A DNA stretch of 9,121 bases from Conexivisphaera sp046536535 (GCA_046536535.1 JAWDMO010000050.1:1-9121); one strand, 5' to 3'. Positions 1-5,903 are shown, counted from the stretch's first letter. Notes: generated by a model from the letters alone, not told the origin. A program made the numbers and translations.

Positions 1-1
1 C

Positions 2-592
2 GGATCGCGCGGCGTCGACGTCCGGATCGTCGAGGAGCCGGCGAGGAGCGAGGAGGAGAAGCCGGGGGCCGTCGGCGCCCTCGCGTCGCTCCTCGGGTCG
101 ATCCCCCGCGACGACTACCTGATAGTCGCCGGCGACAACGTCACGTCGATACGTTACCCGGAGCTCGTCGGCGCCATGTCCTCGAGGGGCACGGGGTCCC
201 CGGCGCCCGTCGTAGCGCTCTACGACGTGGGCTCCAGGGACCTGGCGTCCCGGTACGGCGTCGTGGAGGTCGGCCCGGACTGGAGGATATCGTCCCTCGT
301 CGAGAAGCCCGCGGATCCGCCGTCCACCCTCGTCTCCACCGCCATCTACGCGATGCCCTGGGCGAGCCTGTGCAGGATCCGCGAGTACATCTCCGGGGGA
401 GGGCCCCGCGACGCCCTGGGCCACTTCATATCGTGGCTGGTCCCCCGGGAGCCCGTGTACGGCTTCAGGTTCAACGGATACTGGTTCGACATAGGCGGTG
501 TAGACGAGTACTACCGCGTCAGGGACCTGTTCTCGCAGGGGGTCATCGAGAGGCCCCGCCACATAGTCCCCGCGCCCCTCACCGGATCCTGA
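2..592 (+). CDS. Sugar-phosphate nucleotidyltransferase (3' part, start outside window)
   Basis: The frame is open from the window edge to TGA at 590-592, giving the C-terminal 196 residues. Motifs fit the NTP_transferase family (RmlA/GlmU-N type), which joins a sugar-1-phosphate to an NTP to give an NDP-sugar and pyrophosphate. Visible are KPGAVGAL (residues 20-27, like the GTAGAL nucleotide/sugar-site segment), LIVAGDN (40-46, with the metal-binding Asp), YGVVEV followed by EKP (101-103), VSTAIYAM, and YWFDIGGVDEY (160-170, the family's W-DIGTPEDY motif). There is no C-terminal left-handed beta-helix, so it resembles single-domain thymidylyl- or uridylyltransferases more than bifunctional GlmU. 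The N-terminal GGxGTRLRPLT loop lies outside the window. The sugar and nucleotide cannot be assigned. A hairpin starts at its stop codon and the next gene has its own promoter, so it probably ends a transcription unit. Confidence 0.85.
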   Translation, partial: GSRGVDVRIVEEPARSEEEKPGAVGALASLLGSIPRDDYLIVAGDNVTSIRYPELVGAMSSRGTGSPAPVVALYDVGSRDLASRYGVVEVGPDWRISSLVEKPADPPSTLVSTAIYAMPWASLCRIREYISGGGPRDALGHFISWLVPREPVYGFRFNGYWFDIGGVDEYYRVRDLFSQGVIERPRHIVPAPLTGS

Positions 593-617
593 AAAGCGCG
601 GTTTTCGCGCGATTTTC
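591..617 (+). terminator. Hairpin at the 3' end of the nucleotidyltransferase gene
   Basis: Arms GCGCG (596-600) and CGCGC (606-610) enclose the loop GTTTT. The stem extends as GAAAA (591-595) with TTTTC (613-617) across a 2-nt bulge. The right arm ends in a short T run. It starts within the stop codon and lies before the TATA box of the next gene, so a transcription end here is plausible. Archaeal termination often depends on T tracts rather than hairpins, so this is tentative. Confidence 0.45.
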
Positions 618-631
618 AGATGCGACTAACA

Positions 632-638
632 TTTATTA
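632..638 (+). promoter_or_regulatory. TATA box of the zinc ferredoxin gene
   Basis: TTTATTA stands out in GC-rich surroundings. Transcription would start about 26 nt downstream, near 661. That leaves a leader of about 15 nt whose 5' part carries the Shine-Dalgarno GAGGTGGAGGA at 663-673. This placement rules out the in-frame ATG at 620 as the start, because it lies upstream of the promoter. Confidence 0.6.
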
Positions 639-676
639 ACTTTGGCGCCGGGGGGGACCCGCGAGGTGGAGGATTC

Positions 677-1099
677 GTGAGGGAAGTTGATTTCAAGTCG
701 AAGCCGATCGACCCCGATTTCACCAAGAAGCCGGATGAATACCCGGTCACCGGGGAACACGCCGGCCACAAGGTGTACGCGGAGGGGAAGCAGAGGCTCG
801 ACGCGGAGGGGAAGCCGTACCCCACCAAGCTGGGAATCCACGGCACCATCGTCGCGGTGGACTTCGACTGCTGCGTCGCGGACGGCGTCTGCCACGACGT
901 GTGCCCCGTCAACGTGTTCGAGTGGCTCCTCAACCCCGGGAAGAGCGGCAGCGGGAACGACCTCTGGCCGCTCTCGCCGGAGCAGCACGAGAAGTACAGG
1001 ACCGACAAGGCGGATCCGGTCAGGGAGAGCGACTGCATCTTCTGCATGGCGTGCGAGACCTCCTGTCCCGTCAGCGCCATAAAGATCAACCCGCCCTGA
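677..1099 (+). CDS. zfx: Zinc-containing dicluster ferredoxin
   Basis: This is a 140-residue soluble electron carrier of the Sulfolobus zinc-ferredoxin type. The N-terminal region has GEHAGHKVY (H28, H31) and LGIHGTIV (H55), and KADPV (D113) precedes the second cluster motif. Three His and one Asp are the known zinc ligands of the Sulfolobus protein. The first cluster motif is CVADGVCHDVCP (C66, D69, C72, C76). An Asp at the second position is typical of a [3Fe-4S] site. The second is CIFCMACETSCP (C120, C123, C126, C130), a standard [4Fe-4S] motif. The GTG at 677 is chosen because a strong Shine-Dalgarno lies 3 nt upstream and the TATA box lies between it and the in-frame ATG at 620. It is longer than the roughly 103-residue Sulfolobus protein, with extra residues between H31 and H55 and between the two cluster motifs. 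Likely partners are 2-oxoacid:ferredoxin oxidoreductases; this is family knowledge, not visible here. Confidence 0.93.
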   Translation: MREVDFKSKPIDPDFTKKPDEYPVTGEHAGHKVYAEGKQRLDAEGKPYPTKLGIHGTIVAVDFDCCVADGVCHDVCPVNVFEWLLNPGKSGSGNDLWPLSPEQHEKYRTDKADPVRESDCIFCMACETSCPVSAIKINPP

Positions 1100-1110
1100 T
1101 CAACCCGCCC
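1084..1110 (+). repeat. Tandem duplication across the ferredoxin stop codon
   Basis: GATCAACCCGCCC occurs at 1084-1096 and again at 1098-1110, a 14-bp unit (13 bp identical) repeated head to tail. The first copy encodes the last residues (I-N-P-P) and leads into the TGA. The second copy lies in the untranslated 3' end, just before the next promoter. Confidence 0.8.
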
Positions 1111-1123
1111 CCGGGCCGGCATC

Positions 1124-1132
1124 GTTTTATTG
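1124..1132 (+). promoter_or_regulatory. TATA box of the phosphomevalonate dehydratase gene
   Basis: GTTTTATTG is an AT-rich island in a GC-rich 55-bp gap. Its centre is about 27 nt before the ATG at 1155. That matches the archaeal TATA-to-start-site distance, so the transcript would begin at or next to the start codon. There is no Shine-Dalgarno in CAGCTCCGCCC just before the ATG, which supports leaderless translation. Confidence 0.6.
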
Positions 1133-1154
1133 TGATCACATCCCAGCTCCGCCC

Positions 1155-2351
1155 ATGTACCTGAGCGCGGAGGAGGAGAGGGCACTCTCCGGCGAGATGG
1201 GCGGGGCGCTCGCGGCCGCCTACCGCGTCCTGGTGGCCGTCGGGGAGCTCCTGGGCGCGGGGAGGCTGATACCCGTGGCGTCGGCGCATCTCTCCGGCGT
1301 CAACTACGCGAACATAGGGGATCCCGGCCTGGATTTCCTCGAGGGGTTCAGCGCCTCCGCCAGGGTCTCCGTGCCCACGACCGTGAATCCGTGCGGCGCC
1401 GACCTCTACGACCCGCCTTCCCACGTCCCGCGCGAATTCCTGGGCCGCCAGCGCAGGATAAGGGACGCCTACCTGAGGATGGGGTGCTCCGAGTCGTTCA
1501 CGTGCGCGCCCTACGAGCTGGAGAACTCGCCTCCCCCGGGGAGCCACGTGAGCTGGGCCGAGAGCTCGGCCGCCGTGTTCGCGAACTCCGAGCTGGGGCT
1601 CTACACGAACAGGGAGAGCGGGGTCAGCGCCCTGGCCGCCGCGATAGCCGGGAGGACCCCGGAGGGCGGGATGCACCTGGACGAAAACAGGGCCCCGGGG
1701 TACGCGCTCGAGGTCGACCCGGCCGCGCCCGCGATCTCCGGCTCCTACCTGGACCACCAGCTCATAGCCTACTACGCCGCCTCCAGGACGAGCGCGGACG
1801 TCATCGCGCTCGTCGGCCCCCGGAGGCCCCCCCGCCCCGCTATGAAGCTCATGGCGGCAGCGGTCGGCGCCGCCGGCCCCTCCTCCATGTTCGTTTTCTC
1901 CGATTCCCCCCCTCCCGGGGTCGAGGTCGAGAGGCTGACCCCGGAGGACCTGGGGCGCCTGAGGCGCGAGATGTCCGGCCCCGGCCCCATCGACGTCCGG
2001 GGCTCGATGGCGATACTCGGCTGCCCGTTCTACGGCCGCGAGGAGCTGTCGCTCGTCGCGGGGGCCCTGGGGAACGGCGCCGCCCGCTCCTCGCCCCGCC
2101 TCTTCGTCCAGACGTCCCGCGCGATCGAGTCCGCCGCCCCCTCGGCCGCCGCGTCCATCAGGGGGTCCGGCGCCACGCTCCTCAGGTGCGCGTGCTATCC
2201 CCTGTCGCCGGCCGACGAGTGGCTCGGCGCCTCGGCGATCTACGCGGACTCCATGAAGGCCGTGCACTACCTGAGGAAGAGGGGCGCCAACGCGTACCTC
2301 AGGGATTCGCGCGAGATACTCGCGGCATTCTCCCGGTCAGGCGCTACTTGA
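1155..2351 (+). CDS. Phosphomevalonate dehydratase large subunit (aconitase X)
   Basis: This 398-residue protein belongs to the aconitase X (former DUF521) family. In archaea the large subunit pairs with a small DUF126-type subunit. The complex dehydrates (R)-5-phosphomevalonate to trans-anhydromevalonate 5-phosphate in the archaeal mevalonate route to isoprenoid lipids. Family landmarks are MYLSAEEERALSGE at the N-terminus, IPVASAHLSGVNYANIGD (39-56), NPCGAD (C80), MGCSESFTCAPYE (C111, C117), SWAESSAAVFANSELG, TNRESG, HLDENR, ILGCPFYGREEL (C290) and, near the C-terminus, RCACYPLSP plus an alpha-helical SMKAVHYL. The conserved Cys residues should include the Fe-S ligands, but the exact set is not assigned here. 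Length is normal for the family. The small subunit is not encoded next to it. Its last 8 bp overlap the end of glmS on the other strand. An AcnX hydroxyproline-type dehydratase is the alternative, less likely in an archaeon. Confidence 0.88.
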   Translation: MYLSAEEERALSGEMGGALAAAYRVLVAVGELLGAGRLIPVASAHLSGVNYANIGDPGLDFLEGFSASARVSVPTTVNPCGADLYDPPSHVPREFLGRQRRIRDAYLRMGCSESFTCAPYELENSPPPGSHVSWAESSAAVFANSELGLYTNRESGVSALAAAIAGRTPEGGMHLDENRAPGYALEVDPAAPAISGSYLDHQLIAYYAASRTSADVIALVGPRRPPRPAMKLMAAAVGAAGPSSMFVFSDSPPPGVEVERLTPEDLGRLRREMSGPGPIDVRGSMAILGCPFYGREELSLVAGALGNGAARSSPRLFVQTSRAIESAAPSAAASIRGSGATLLRCACYPLSPADEWLGASAIYADSMKAVHYLRKRGANAYLRDSREILAAFSRSGAT

Positions 2352-4107
2352 CCGTCACCGATTTCGCCAGGTTCCTCGGGCGGTCTATCTCCGCCCCCCT
2401 GAGGAGGGCCGTGTGGTACGCGAGCAGCTGGAGCGGGATCGCCTCCACGATGGGCAGCTCCAGCCCCCGGGCCTCCGGGATCGGTACGTGCACGTCGTAG
2501 AGGTCGCTCGGCCTCTCCGAGATCCCCACCACGAGGGCGCCGCGCGCCTTCATCTCCTCCCCGTTGGAGATCGTGTCGACGTACGTCCCGTCCCCGGGAT
2601 TTATCAGGATCACGGGGGTGCCCTCCTCGACCATGGCCAGCGTCCCGTGCTTCAGCTCCCCGGCCGCGAGCCCCTCGGCGTGCACGTAGGCCAGCTCCTT
2701 CACCTTCAGCGCCCCCTCGAGCGCCATCGGGTAGTGGATGCCCCTCCCCACCACGTAGACATCGGTCGCGTTCCTCAGCATCCCCGCCGCCTCCCTCACG
2801 CGCCCCTCGGCCCCGAGCGCGCCGAGCGCTAGCCTCCTCATCGCCTCCGCGTCCAGCCCGGGCATCCCGGCCATCCTGAGCGCTATCGAGAAGAGCGTCG
2901 AGAGCTGCGCCGTGAAGCTCTTCGTGGCGGCCACCCCCACCTCCGGCCCCGCGCGCACGTTCACGCTCAGGTCGCTCTCCCTCTCGAGCGTCGAGTGCGG
3001 CACGTTCACGACGGCCAGGACCCTGGCGCCCCTCCCCCTCGCGGCCCTGACCGCCTCCAGCACGTCCGCTGTCTCCCCGCTCTGGCTCACCGCCACGACG
3101 GCGCTCCCCTCCCCCATCCACCTGGAGAACAGCCCGTGTTCGCTCGCGAGCACCGGCTGGACGTCCACCCCCGCCACGTCCGCGAACGCGTAGCGCGCGA
3201 CCATGGCCGCATGGTAGCTGGTGCCGGCGCCCACTACGAATATCCTCCCCGCGGACCCCAGGAACTCGGCCGCGGCGTCGACGTCCGGCCTCGGCGAGAG
3301 CGACCTCGCCACGGCCTCCGGCTGCTCCATGATCTCCCTCAGCGTGTGGTGCGCGTACACAGTCGCATCGGCGGTCGCCATCTCGAACGCGACCTTGACG
3401 GGCTCGACGTCCATCGGCGTCCCGTCCAGGAGGACCGCGCGGATCCCCCCCGGCTTCACGAGCGCGGCGCTCCCGTTCTCCATGAAGTACGCGCTGTCCG
3501 TCCACTCTATGAACCCGTAGACGTCGCTCGACGCGAACGTGGACCCCCGGGCGAACCCTATGACGAGCGGGGAGTCCCTCCTGACGGCCAGGATCGCGTC
3601 CCCGAGCGCCGGGCCCGCCGCGAGGAACGCGAACGAGCCCCTGAGCCTCCCGGAAACGTCGAGCGCGGCCTCCAGCGGATCGCGTCCTCCCCCCAGGGAC
3701 TCCTCGAGCAGGTGCGCTATGACCTCGCTGTCGGTCTCGCTTTTGAACGCGTGCCCCCGCGACTCGAGCTCCGACCTGAGCTCCGCGTGGTTCTCCACGA
3801 TCCCGTTGTGGACTATGGCAATCCGGCCGTCGCACGAGACGTGCGGGTGCGCGTTCTCGTCCGTGACCCTCCCGTGCGTCGCCCACCTGGTGTGCGCGAT
3901 CCCGGTGTTCCCCACGAGCCCCGCGGCGAGCGGCGCTATCGAGTCGACCCTCCCGGCGCGCTTGACCACGGCCATGGACCCCCCGTCGACGACGGCGATC
4001 CCCGCGGAGTCGTAGCCGCGGTACTCCAGCCTGCGGAGGCCCCTGATCAGGACCTCGGCCGCGCGCTCCCCGTCGCCGGTCCCGGTGTACCCTATTATCC
4101 CGCACAC
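2344..4107 (-). CDS. glmS: Glutamine--fructose-6-phosphate aminotransferase (isomerizing)
   Basis: GlmS (587 residues; E. coli enzyme about 609) makes glucosamine-6-phosphate from fructose-6-phosphate and glutamine, the entry step to amino-sugar nucleotides for surface glycans and N-glycosylation. The N-terminal glutaminase starts V-C-G-I-I-G, so removal of residue 1 exposes the nucleophile Cys2. It also has YRGYDSAG (29-36), HTRWATHG (72-79), NGIVENH (101-107) and ETDSEV (124-129). Two SIS sugar-isomerase domains follow. The first has GAGTSYHA (293-300), SQSGETADV (341-349) and ATKSFTAQL (394-402). The second has GRGIHYPMALEGALKVKEL and GELKHGTLA (483-491; the usual Pro is Thr). The C-terminus, DRPRNLAKSVTVK, carries the Lys (K582) that forms the Schiff base with the sugar. 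The GTG at 4107 is fixed by the need for Cys2; upstream in-frame codons do not fit the family. A TATA box 27 bp before it implies a leaderless mRNA. Confidence 0.97.
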   Translation of the reverse strand: MCGIIGYTGTGDGERAAEVLIRGLRRLEYRGYDSAGIAVVDGGSMAVVKRAGRVDSIAPLAAGLVGNTGIAHTRWATHGRVTDENAHPHVSCDGRIAIVHNGIVENHAELRSELESRGHAFKSETDSEVIAHLLEESLGGGRDPLEAALDVSGRLRGSFAFLAAGPALGDAILAVRRDSPLVIGFARGSTFASSDVYGFIEWTDSAYFMENGSAALVKPGGIRAVLLDGTPMDVEPVKVAFEMATADATVYAHHTLREIMEQPEAVARSLSPRPDVDAAAEFLGSAGRIFVVGAGTSYHAAMVARYAFADVAGVDVQPVLASEHGLFSRWMGEGSAVVAVSQSGETADVLEAVRAARGRGARVLAVVNVPHSTLERESDLSVNVRAGPEVGVAATKSFTAQLSTLFSIALRMAGMPGLDAEAMRRLALGALGAEGRVREAAGMLRNATDVYVVGRGIHYPMALEGALKVKELAYVHAEGLAAGELKHGTLAMVEEGTPVILINPGDGTYVDTISNGEEMKARGALVVGISERPSDLYDVHVPIPEARGLELPIVEAIPLQLLAYHTALLRGAEIDRPRNLAKSVTVK

Positions 4108-4129
4108 GTCCCCTCGTGATCCGCCATCG

Positions 4130-4139
4130 TATTTAAAAT
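4130..4139 (-). promoter_or_regulatory. TATA box of glmS
   Basis: On the minus strand this reads ATTTTAAATA, a good archaeal TATA box. Its centre is 27 nt before the GTG at 4107. The minus strand between it and the start has a GAGGGGA stretch 2-8 nt before the GTG, but transcription should start at or next to the GTG, so a leaderless transcript is the simplest reading. Confidence 0.7.
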
Positions 4140-4156
4140 GCGACGGGGCCGCGCGC

Positions 4157-4186
4157 TCACCGTTATAGTCCGGATTAGAACGGTGA
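4157..4186. promoter_or_regulatory. 30-bp near-perfect palindrome, candidate operator
   Basis: Outer arms TCACCGTT (4157-4164) and AACGGTGA (4179-4186) are exact inverted copies. TCCGGA (4169-4174) is the self-complementary core, and two TA steps between arm and core also match symmetrically. Counting all positions, 26 of 30 are symmetric. It lies between divergent glmS and the winged-helix regulator. It is about 18 bp upstream of the glmS TATA box and about 38 bp upstream of the regulator's TATA box. This is where an archaeal activator of glmS or a dimeric regulator would bind. The ACCGTTA half-site recurs at 4222-4228 beside the regulator's TATA box. The binding protein is inferred, not shown. 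Confidence 0.6.
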
Positions 4187-4224
4187 CGGGCGGCCGGCGG
4201 GCCGGGGGGATTGCACGACAAACC

Positions 4225-4232
4225 GTTAAAAA
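4225..4232 (+). promoter_or_regulatory. TATA box of the winged-helix regulator gene
   Basis: GTTAAAAA is followed 25 nt from its centre by the GTG at 4254, consistent with a leaderless transcript. A second AT-rich stretch, TAATATAT (4241-4248), could act instead. It would move the transcription start to about 4271 and the start codon to the in-frame GTG at 4278. Confidence 0.5.
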
Positions 4233-4234
4233 TT

Positions 4235-4253
4235 GCGCGATAATATATCGCGC
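4235..4253. promoter_or_regulatory. 19-bp palindrome against the regulator's start codon
   Basis: GCGCGATAATATATCGCGC has 7-bp exact inverted arms (GCGCGAT / ATCGCGC) around AATAT. It fills the space between the TATA box and the GTG at 4254. A protein bound here would block transcription initiation, so it is a candidate site for autorepression by the winged-helix protein. It could equally be a consequence of a TATA-like core flanked by GC-rich sequence. Confidence 0.45.
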
Positions 4254-5195
4254 GTGGCCGGATCGGGCGTCCTCGAGGTGGGCGGCGACGTGAGGAACGT
4301 GGCGGTCTTCGGGCCCGACGAGGGCCCTCCCGTCGTGAGCGACCTGGCGCTCAGGATACTGAGGGCCCTGAGGAATGGGCCCGGCTATCCGAGGGAGATC
4401 GCCAGGGAGCTCGGGGTGGGCGAGCAGGCCGTCTACTATCACGTCAGGAGGCTGGAGAGGCTCGGCCTCATCAGGAGGATCGGCTCGACGCGCGTGAGGG
4501 GCGCCTCCGCCTCCGTGTACGGCGCGTCGTGCGACGGATACGCGCAGCTCTTCTCGGGGGTCCCCGCCTCCTCCCCGCCGCGCCCGGGCGCCGCGCCCGG
4601 GAAGCTCCTCCCGTTCTTCGGCGAGTTCATCCGGAACGGGGTGCTGGACGCGACGTTCGTGGTCGGCTCCCCGGAGCCCCACGGCCCGTCCAGGACCGCC
4701 GCGAGGGACGGCCATTACGCGGTCCAGCTGGCGCTCGCGCTCGGCGCGCTGGCCTCCCCTCCCCAGTCGTTCGCCGTGAAGCTCGACGTGGACGTCCGCG
4801 CCGAGAGATCGTATGACGTGAACATGATAGTGGTGGGGGGGCCCGGCACGAACATGGTCGCGTCGGAGCTGAACGCGCACCTGCCCGTCAGGTTCAACGA
4901 GGGCAACTACTGGCTGGGGCTCGTCGACGGCGAGGGGAGGACGTTCGACCAGCCGACCGACGCCCTGATAGCGAAGGTCGCCAGCCCCTTCAGCCCCGGG
5001 AGGTTCGCGGTCCTGGTGGCGGGGGTGAGGCACGTCGGCACGAAGTCCGCGGTCCTGGCGCTCAGCACCGACCACGAGAGGGTTCTGGGCGCGTACGGAG
5101 GGGGGGTTCCCTTCGCCGTGGTCGTCAGGGGCTACGACCTGGACGGGGATGGAAAGGTGGACGAGGTGGAGCCGCTGCGCTACTACGCGCGCTAG
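4254..5195 (+). CDS. Winged-helix regulator with S-layer-like C-terminal region
   Basis: This 313-residue protein, from the GTG at 4254, has an N-terminal winged helix-turn-helix at about 28-90. The helices include DLALRILRALRNG, then YPREIARELGVGEQAVYYHVRRLERLGLI, where the second and third helices form the DNA-binding unit, as in ArsR/TrmB-like regulators. Residues 100-120 are a Pro/Gly/Ala-rich linker. Residues 120-313 resemble the C-terminal region of archaeal S-layer proteins, with YDVNMIVVGGPGTNMVASELN (187-207) and FAVLVAGVRHVGTKSAVLAL (251-270, like the VLVVAG..DTraAa stretch). The end, DLDGDGKVDEVE (295-306), fits a canonical EF-hand Ca2+ loop at positions 1, 3, 5, 6, 8, 9 and 12. 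There is no signal peptide or clear membrane segment, so it should be cytoplasmic. It is divergent from glmS across a palindromic region. Its ligand is unknown; a TTG at 4233 or GTG at 4278 are alternative starts. Confidence 0.75.
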   Translation: MAGSGVLEVGGDVRNVAVFGPDEGPPVVSDLALRILRALRNGPGYPREIARELGVGEQAVYYHVRRLERLGLIRRIGSTRVRGASASVYGASCDGYAQLFSGVPASSPPRPGAAPGKLLPFFGEFIRNGVLDATFVVGSPEPHGPSRTAARDGHYAVQLALALGALASPPQSFAVKLDVDVRAERSYDVNMIVVGGPGTNMVASELNAHLPVRFNEGNYWLGLVDGEGRTFDQPTDALIAKVASPFSPGRFAVLVAGVRHVGTKSAVLALSTDHERVLGAYGGGVPFAVVVRGYDLDGDGKVDEVEPLRYYAR

Positions 5196-5203
5196 CGCAT
5201 CGG

Positions 5204-5228
5204 GGAAGGGCGCGGCAGTCGCCCTTTC
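5204..5228 (+). terminator. Hairpin after the regulator gene
   Basis: AAGGGCG (5206-5212) pairs with CGCCCTT (5220-5226) over a 7-nt loop, and GG/TC extends it by a wobble and a G-C pair. It begins 9 nt after the TAG at 5193-5195. No T tract follows, so it may act as a transcript end or stabiliser rather than a classic terminator. Confidence 0.4.
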
Positions 5229-5244
5229 GGACGCGGCGTCGTTT

Positions 5245-5281
5245 CCGCAATGCGGCCATCCATCCCATCCCCCGCGGGGGA
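5245..5281. repeat. Two short palindromes upstream of the ribosomal operon
   Basis: CCGCA-A-TGCGG lies at 5245-5255 and the 14-bp perfect palindrome TCCCCCGCGGGGGA at 5268-5281. Both sit in the 156-bp gap between the regulator and S13, upstream of the operon promoter. Perfect GC-rich palindromes arise by chance fairly easily in this base composition, so function is uncertain. Confidence 0.4.
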
Positions 5282-5290
5282 ATTCCGTCC

Positions 5291-5307
5291 CCTTAATCCC
5301 GTTAAGG
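5291..5307. promoter_or_regulatory. Inverted repeat abutting the operon TATA box
   Basis: CCTTAA (5291-5296) and TTAAGG (5302-5307) are exact inverted arms around TCCCG. The right arm touches the TATA-like TTAAAT at 5308, so the repeat covers the BRE position where TFB binds. It is a candidate operator for the ribosomal protein operon. Confidence 0.45.
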
Positions 5308-5313
5308 TTAAAT
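5308..5313 (+). promoter_or_regulatory. TATA box of the S13-S9 operon
   Basis: TTAAAT within GGTTAAATG is the only good AT-rich stretch close before S13. The predicted start near 5337 leaves a leader of about 15 nt before the TTG at 5352, with a weak GAGGG (5339-5343) as ribosome-binding site. Confidence 0.55.
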
Positions 5314-5351
5314 GCAGGTCTCCCGGCGATGTGTCGTCGAGGGATTAGCGA

Positions 5352-5897
5352 TTGTCGGAGACCAGATCCGTGGTGAGGCTGGCCGGGAGGGACCTGGACG
5401 GCAACAGGAAGGTGGCGGCGGCGCTCGAGGATATAGCCGGAATAGGGCTTCCCCTCGCGTACGCGATACTCAACCATCTCAGGATCGGCACGGGCCTGAG
5501 GCTGGGGCAGCTGGGCGAGGGGCAGATATCCGCCATAGAGAGGGCGCTCAGGAACCCGACCGCCGCGGGACTCCCGCCCTGGCTCCTCAACAGGAGGAAG
5601 GATCCGGAGACCGGGAAGGACTCGCACCTCCTCGAGTCGGATATGGAGTTCGCTGTGAGGATGGACGTGGAGAGGGAGAAGAAGGCCGGGAGCTGGAGGG
5701 GCATGAGGCACGCGCTGGGCCTCAAGGTCAGGGGACAGCACACGAGGACCACGGGGAGGGGAGGCAAGGCGGTCGGGGTCAGGAAGAGGGCGGCGGTCCC
5801 CGGCGGCGGCGCCCAGCAGGCGCAGCCCTCCGCGCCCGCTCCCACCCCAGCGTCGAAGCCCGCTCCGTCCCCGTCGCAGCCTCAGCCCGAATCTTAG
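5352..5897 (+). CDS. rps13: 30S ribosomal protein S13
   Basis: S13 sits in the head of the small subunit and contacts the P-site tRNA and the large subunit. The start VVRLAGRDLDGNRKVAAAL.DIAGIG matches archaeal S13, and the helix-two-turn-helix region ends in the signature RGMRHALGLKVRGQHTRTTGRGG (116-138). The TTG at 5352 is preferred because the family has a few residues before the VRLAG segment; the GTG-GTG pair at 5370-5375 would trim it to the first conserved residues. Residues from about 147 on are a low-complexity Ala/Pro/Gln/Ser tail of some 35 residues, making the protein (181) longer than most archaeal S13 (around 150-165). It is the first gene of the operon and ends 11 nt before S4. 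Confidence 0.96.
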   Translation: MSETRSVVRLAGRDLDGNRKVAAALEDIAGIGLPLAYAILNHLRIGTGLRLGQLGEGQISAIERALRNPTAAGLPPWLLNRRKDPETGKDSHLLESDMEFAVRMDVEREKKAGSWRGMRHALGLKVRGQHTRTTGRGGKAVGVRKRAAVPGGGAQQAQPSAPAPTPASKPAPSPSQPQPES

Positions 5898-5903
5898 GGT
5901 GAT
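5898..5903 (+). promoter_or_regulatory. Shine-Dalgarno that fixes the S4 start
   Basis: GGTGAT, complementary to the conserved 3' end of archaeal 16S rRNA, follows the S13 stop directly. It is 5 nt before the ATG at 5909, which makes that ATG a better start than the adjoining in-frame GTG at 5906. Confidence 0.65.

Noticed and set aside
620..676. In-frame ATG at 620 as the ferredoxin start
   Set aside because: It lies upstream of the TATA box at 632-638 and lacks a Shine-Dalgarno, whereas the GTG at 677 has both in the right place and gives the family N-terminus.
4108..4221. Upstream in-frame start for glmS (38 extra residues)
   Set aside because: The catalytic Cys must be residue 2 after the start, which fixes the GTG at 4107; the promoter also lies inside the proposed extension.
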